From NCBI GenBank assembly GCA_035942035.1, contig DASZDK010000121.1, positions 1-6,562 of the forward strand: a stretch of DNA of 6,562 nt, given 5' to 3'. Position 1 is the stretch's first letter; each line of letters starts with the position of its first letter. A program made the translations under genes and the position numbers. Shown piece by piece: positions 5,781-6,562 of the stretch. Below the pieces are notes generated by a model. The model was not told the origin of the DNA and did no database searches. It was given only the letters and a program-made list of their open reading frames with translations. This DNA comes from JAHWJR01 sp035942035 (lineage in GTDB: Bacteria; Actinomycetota; Acidimicrobiia; Acidimicrobiales; CADCSY01).

Positions 5781-5795
5781 TAGAGTACGAGGGTG
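5781..5795 (+). promoter_or_regulatory. Putative leaderless promoter (-10 TAGAGT) for the GT2 gene
   Basis: TAGAGT (5781-5786) fits the actinobacterial -10 consensus TANNNT. Its last base lies only 6 nt before the GTG at 5793, the distance expected if transcription starts at the start codon. There is no room for, and no sign of, a properly spaced Shine-Dalgarno sequence (the ACGAGG abuts the GTG). No good -35 is visible, as is common for this promoter class. Confidence 0.55.
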
Positions 5796-6562
5796 CGCAC
5801 CCTGGTTGTGCTCCCCACCTACCAGGAGGCGGCGAATGTGGCCATCGTCCTCGAGCGGCTACGGGAGCTCGTGCCCGAGGCCCACGTGCTCGTGGTGGAC
5901 GACAACAGCCCCGACGGAACGGCCGACATCGCTGGCGCGGTGGCCACCAGATCGGGCGGGATCGAGGTGCTGCGACGCCCCGGAAAATCGGGACTGCGCA
6001 CTGCCTACTGCGCCGGCTTCTCGGTGGCGCTGAGCCAGGGCTACGGGGTGGTGGTGCAGATGGACGCCGACCTGTCCCACGACCCAGCCGCCCTACCAGA
6101 GCTCCTGGACGCTCTCGACACGGGCGTCGACCTCGTCCTCGGCTCCCGATACGTGCCGAGAGGCGAGATCCCGGACTGGTCCTGGTGGCGGCGGGGTCTG
6201 TCGCGCTGGGGGAACCGATATGCCGCCACCGTGCTGGGCCTCGACGTCCTCGACGCCACCTCCGGCTTCCGGGTGTACCGAGCCGACGTCCTGCGCCGCA
6301 TCGACCTGGCCTCGCTCCGAGCAGAAGGGTACGCGTTCCAGATCGAGATGACCTACCGGTTGGCGGCGGGGGGCGGGAGGATCGTGGAACGGCCGATTCG
6401 CTTCACCGAGCGGGCCCAGGGCAGCTCCAAGCTCTCCGCTGGCATCATCGGCGAGGCCTTGGTACTGGTGACGTGGTGGGGAGGACGGGATCGTCTTCTG
6501 GGCTTGTTCACGAGGAGGGCGTCCAAGCCGGTTGCGGCGCCTGGAGTCGGCAGCTCGTCGTC
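5793..6562 (+). CDS. Polyprenyl-phosphate mannose synthase, GT2 family (3' end cut by window)
   Basis: The frame is open from GTG 5793 to the window edge (256 codons), close to the usual full length. It matches the GT2 dolichol/polyprenol-phosphate mannose synthase family (DPM1, mycobacterial Ppm1 catalytic domain). These enzymes transfer mannose from GDP-mannose to a polyprenyl phosphate on the inner membrane face. The sequence starts TLVVLPTYQEAANV, as in the family. VVDDNSPDGT (34-43) is the nucleotide-binding loop, and QMDADLSHDP (89-98) holds the metal-binding DAD. GSRYVPRG (117-124), SGFRVYR (157-163), GYAFQIEM (179-186) and the C-terminal FTERAQGSSKLS (204-215) also fit. Position 69 reads GLRTAY where many homologues have GLGxAY, a small departure. 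No Ppm1-type acyltransferase domain precedes it. The product would supply the donor used by the PMT enzyme encoded at 1955-3346. Close GT2 relatives use other sugars, so the sugar is likely but not proven. Confidence 0.9.
   Translation, partial: MRTLVVLPTYQEAANVAIVLERLRELVPEAHVLVVDDNSPDGTADIAGAVATRSGGIEVLRRPGKSGLRTAYCAGFSVALSQGYGVVVQMDADLSHDPAALPELLDALDTGVDLVLGSRYVPRGEIPDWSWWRRGLSRWGNRYAATVLGLDVLDATSGFRVYRADVLRRIDLASLRAEGYAFQIEMTYRLAAGGGRIVERPIRFTERAQGSSKLSAGIIGEALVLVTWWGGRDRLLGLFTRRASKPVAAPGVGSSS

Noticed and set aside
700..6562. A second copy of the tRNA 3' end as attR
   Set aside because: I saw no repeat of the T-arm/acceptor sequence within the window by eye, so no attachment pair is claimed.

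Overview
The window is high-GC DNA with strong G/C preference at third codon positions and GTG starts on three genes. One gene appears to have a leaderless start, and the tRNA lacks an encoded CCA. Together these suggest an Actinomycetota chromosome, possibly a deep or uncultured lineage such as Acidimicrobiia; the class-level guess is inference only.

The left part (1 to about 1600) looks eroded. It holds the likely 3' end of an unrecognised plus-strand gene (1-165) and a minus-strand secreted cupredoxin whose frame is broken at a G/C run. An intact tRNA-Arg(CCT) follows at 651-723. After it come the C-terminal stub of a tyrosine recombinase, broken by a +1 shift, and a frameshifted minus-strand remnant resembling a small DUF433/antitoxin-type HTH protein. 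A tRNA followed by a decayed integrase is the usual scar of an integrated element. The three broken frames could instead be assembly errors.

The right part (about 1580-6562) is intact and concerns envelope glycosylation. A small Thr/Glu-repeat lipoprotein (1652-1900), with a recognisable promoter and Shine-Dalgarno sequence, sits 54 nt upstream of a GT39 (PMT-family) protein O-mannosyltransferase (1955-3346). The transferase meets a convergent YfhO-family GT-C-like membrane protein (5652-3343) in a 4-base CTAG stop-codon overlap centred in a 16-bp perfect palindrome. Divergent from yfhO is a GT2 polyprenyl-phosphate mannose synthase (5793 to the window edge) with a -10 element 6 nt before its GTG.

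A working model is that the GT2 enzyme makes the lipid-linked mannose donor and the PMT enzyme uses it outside the membrane to mannosylate Ser/Thr of exported proteins. The adjacent lipoprotein, about one third threonine after its lipobox, is an attractive candidate substrate. YfhO may add another sugar or polymer decoration. The substrate link is inference from position and composition.
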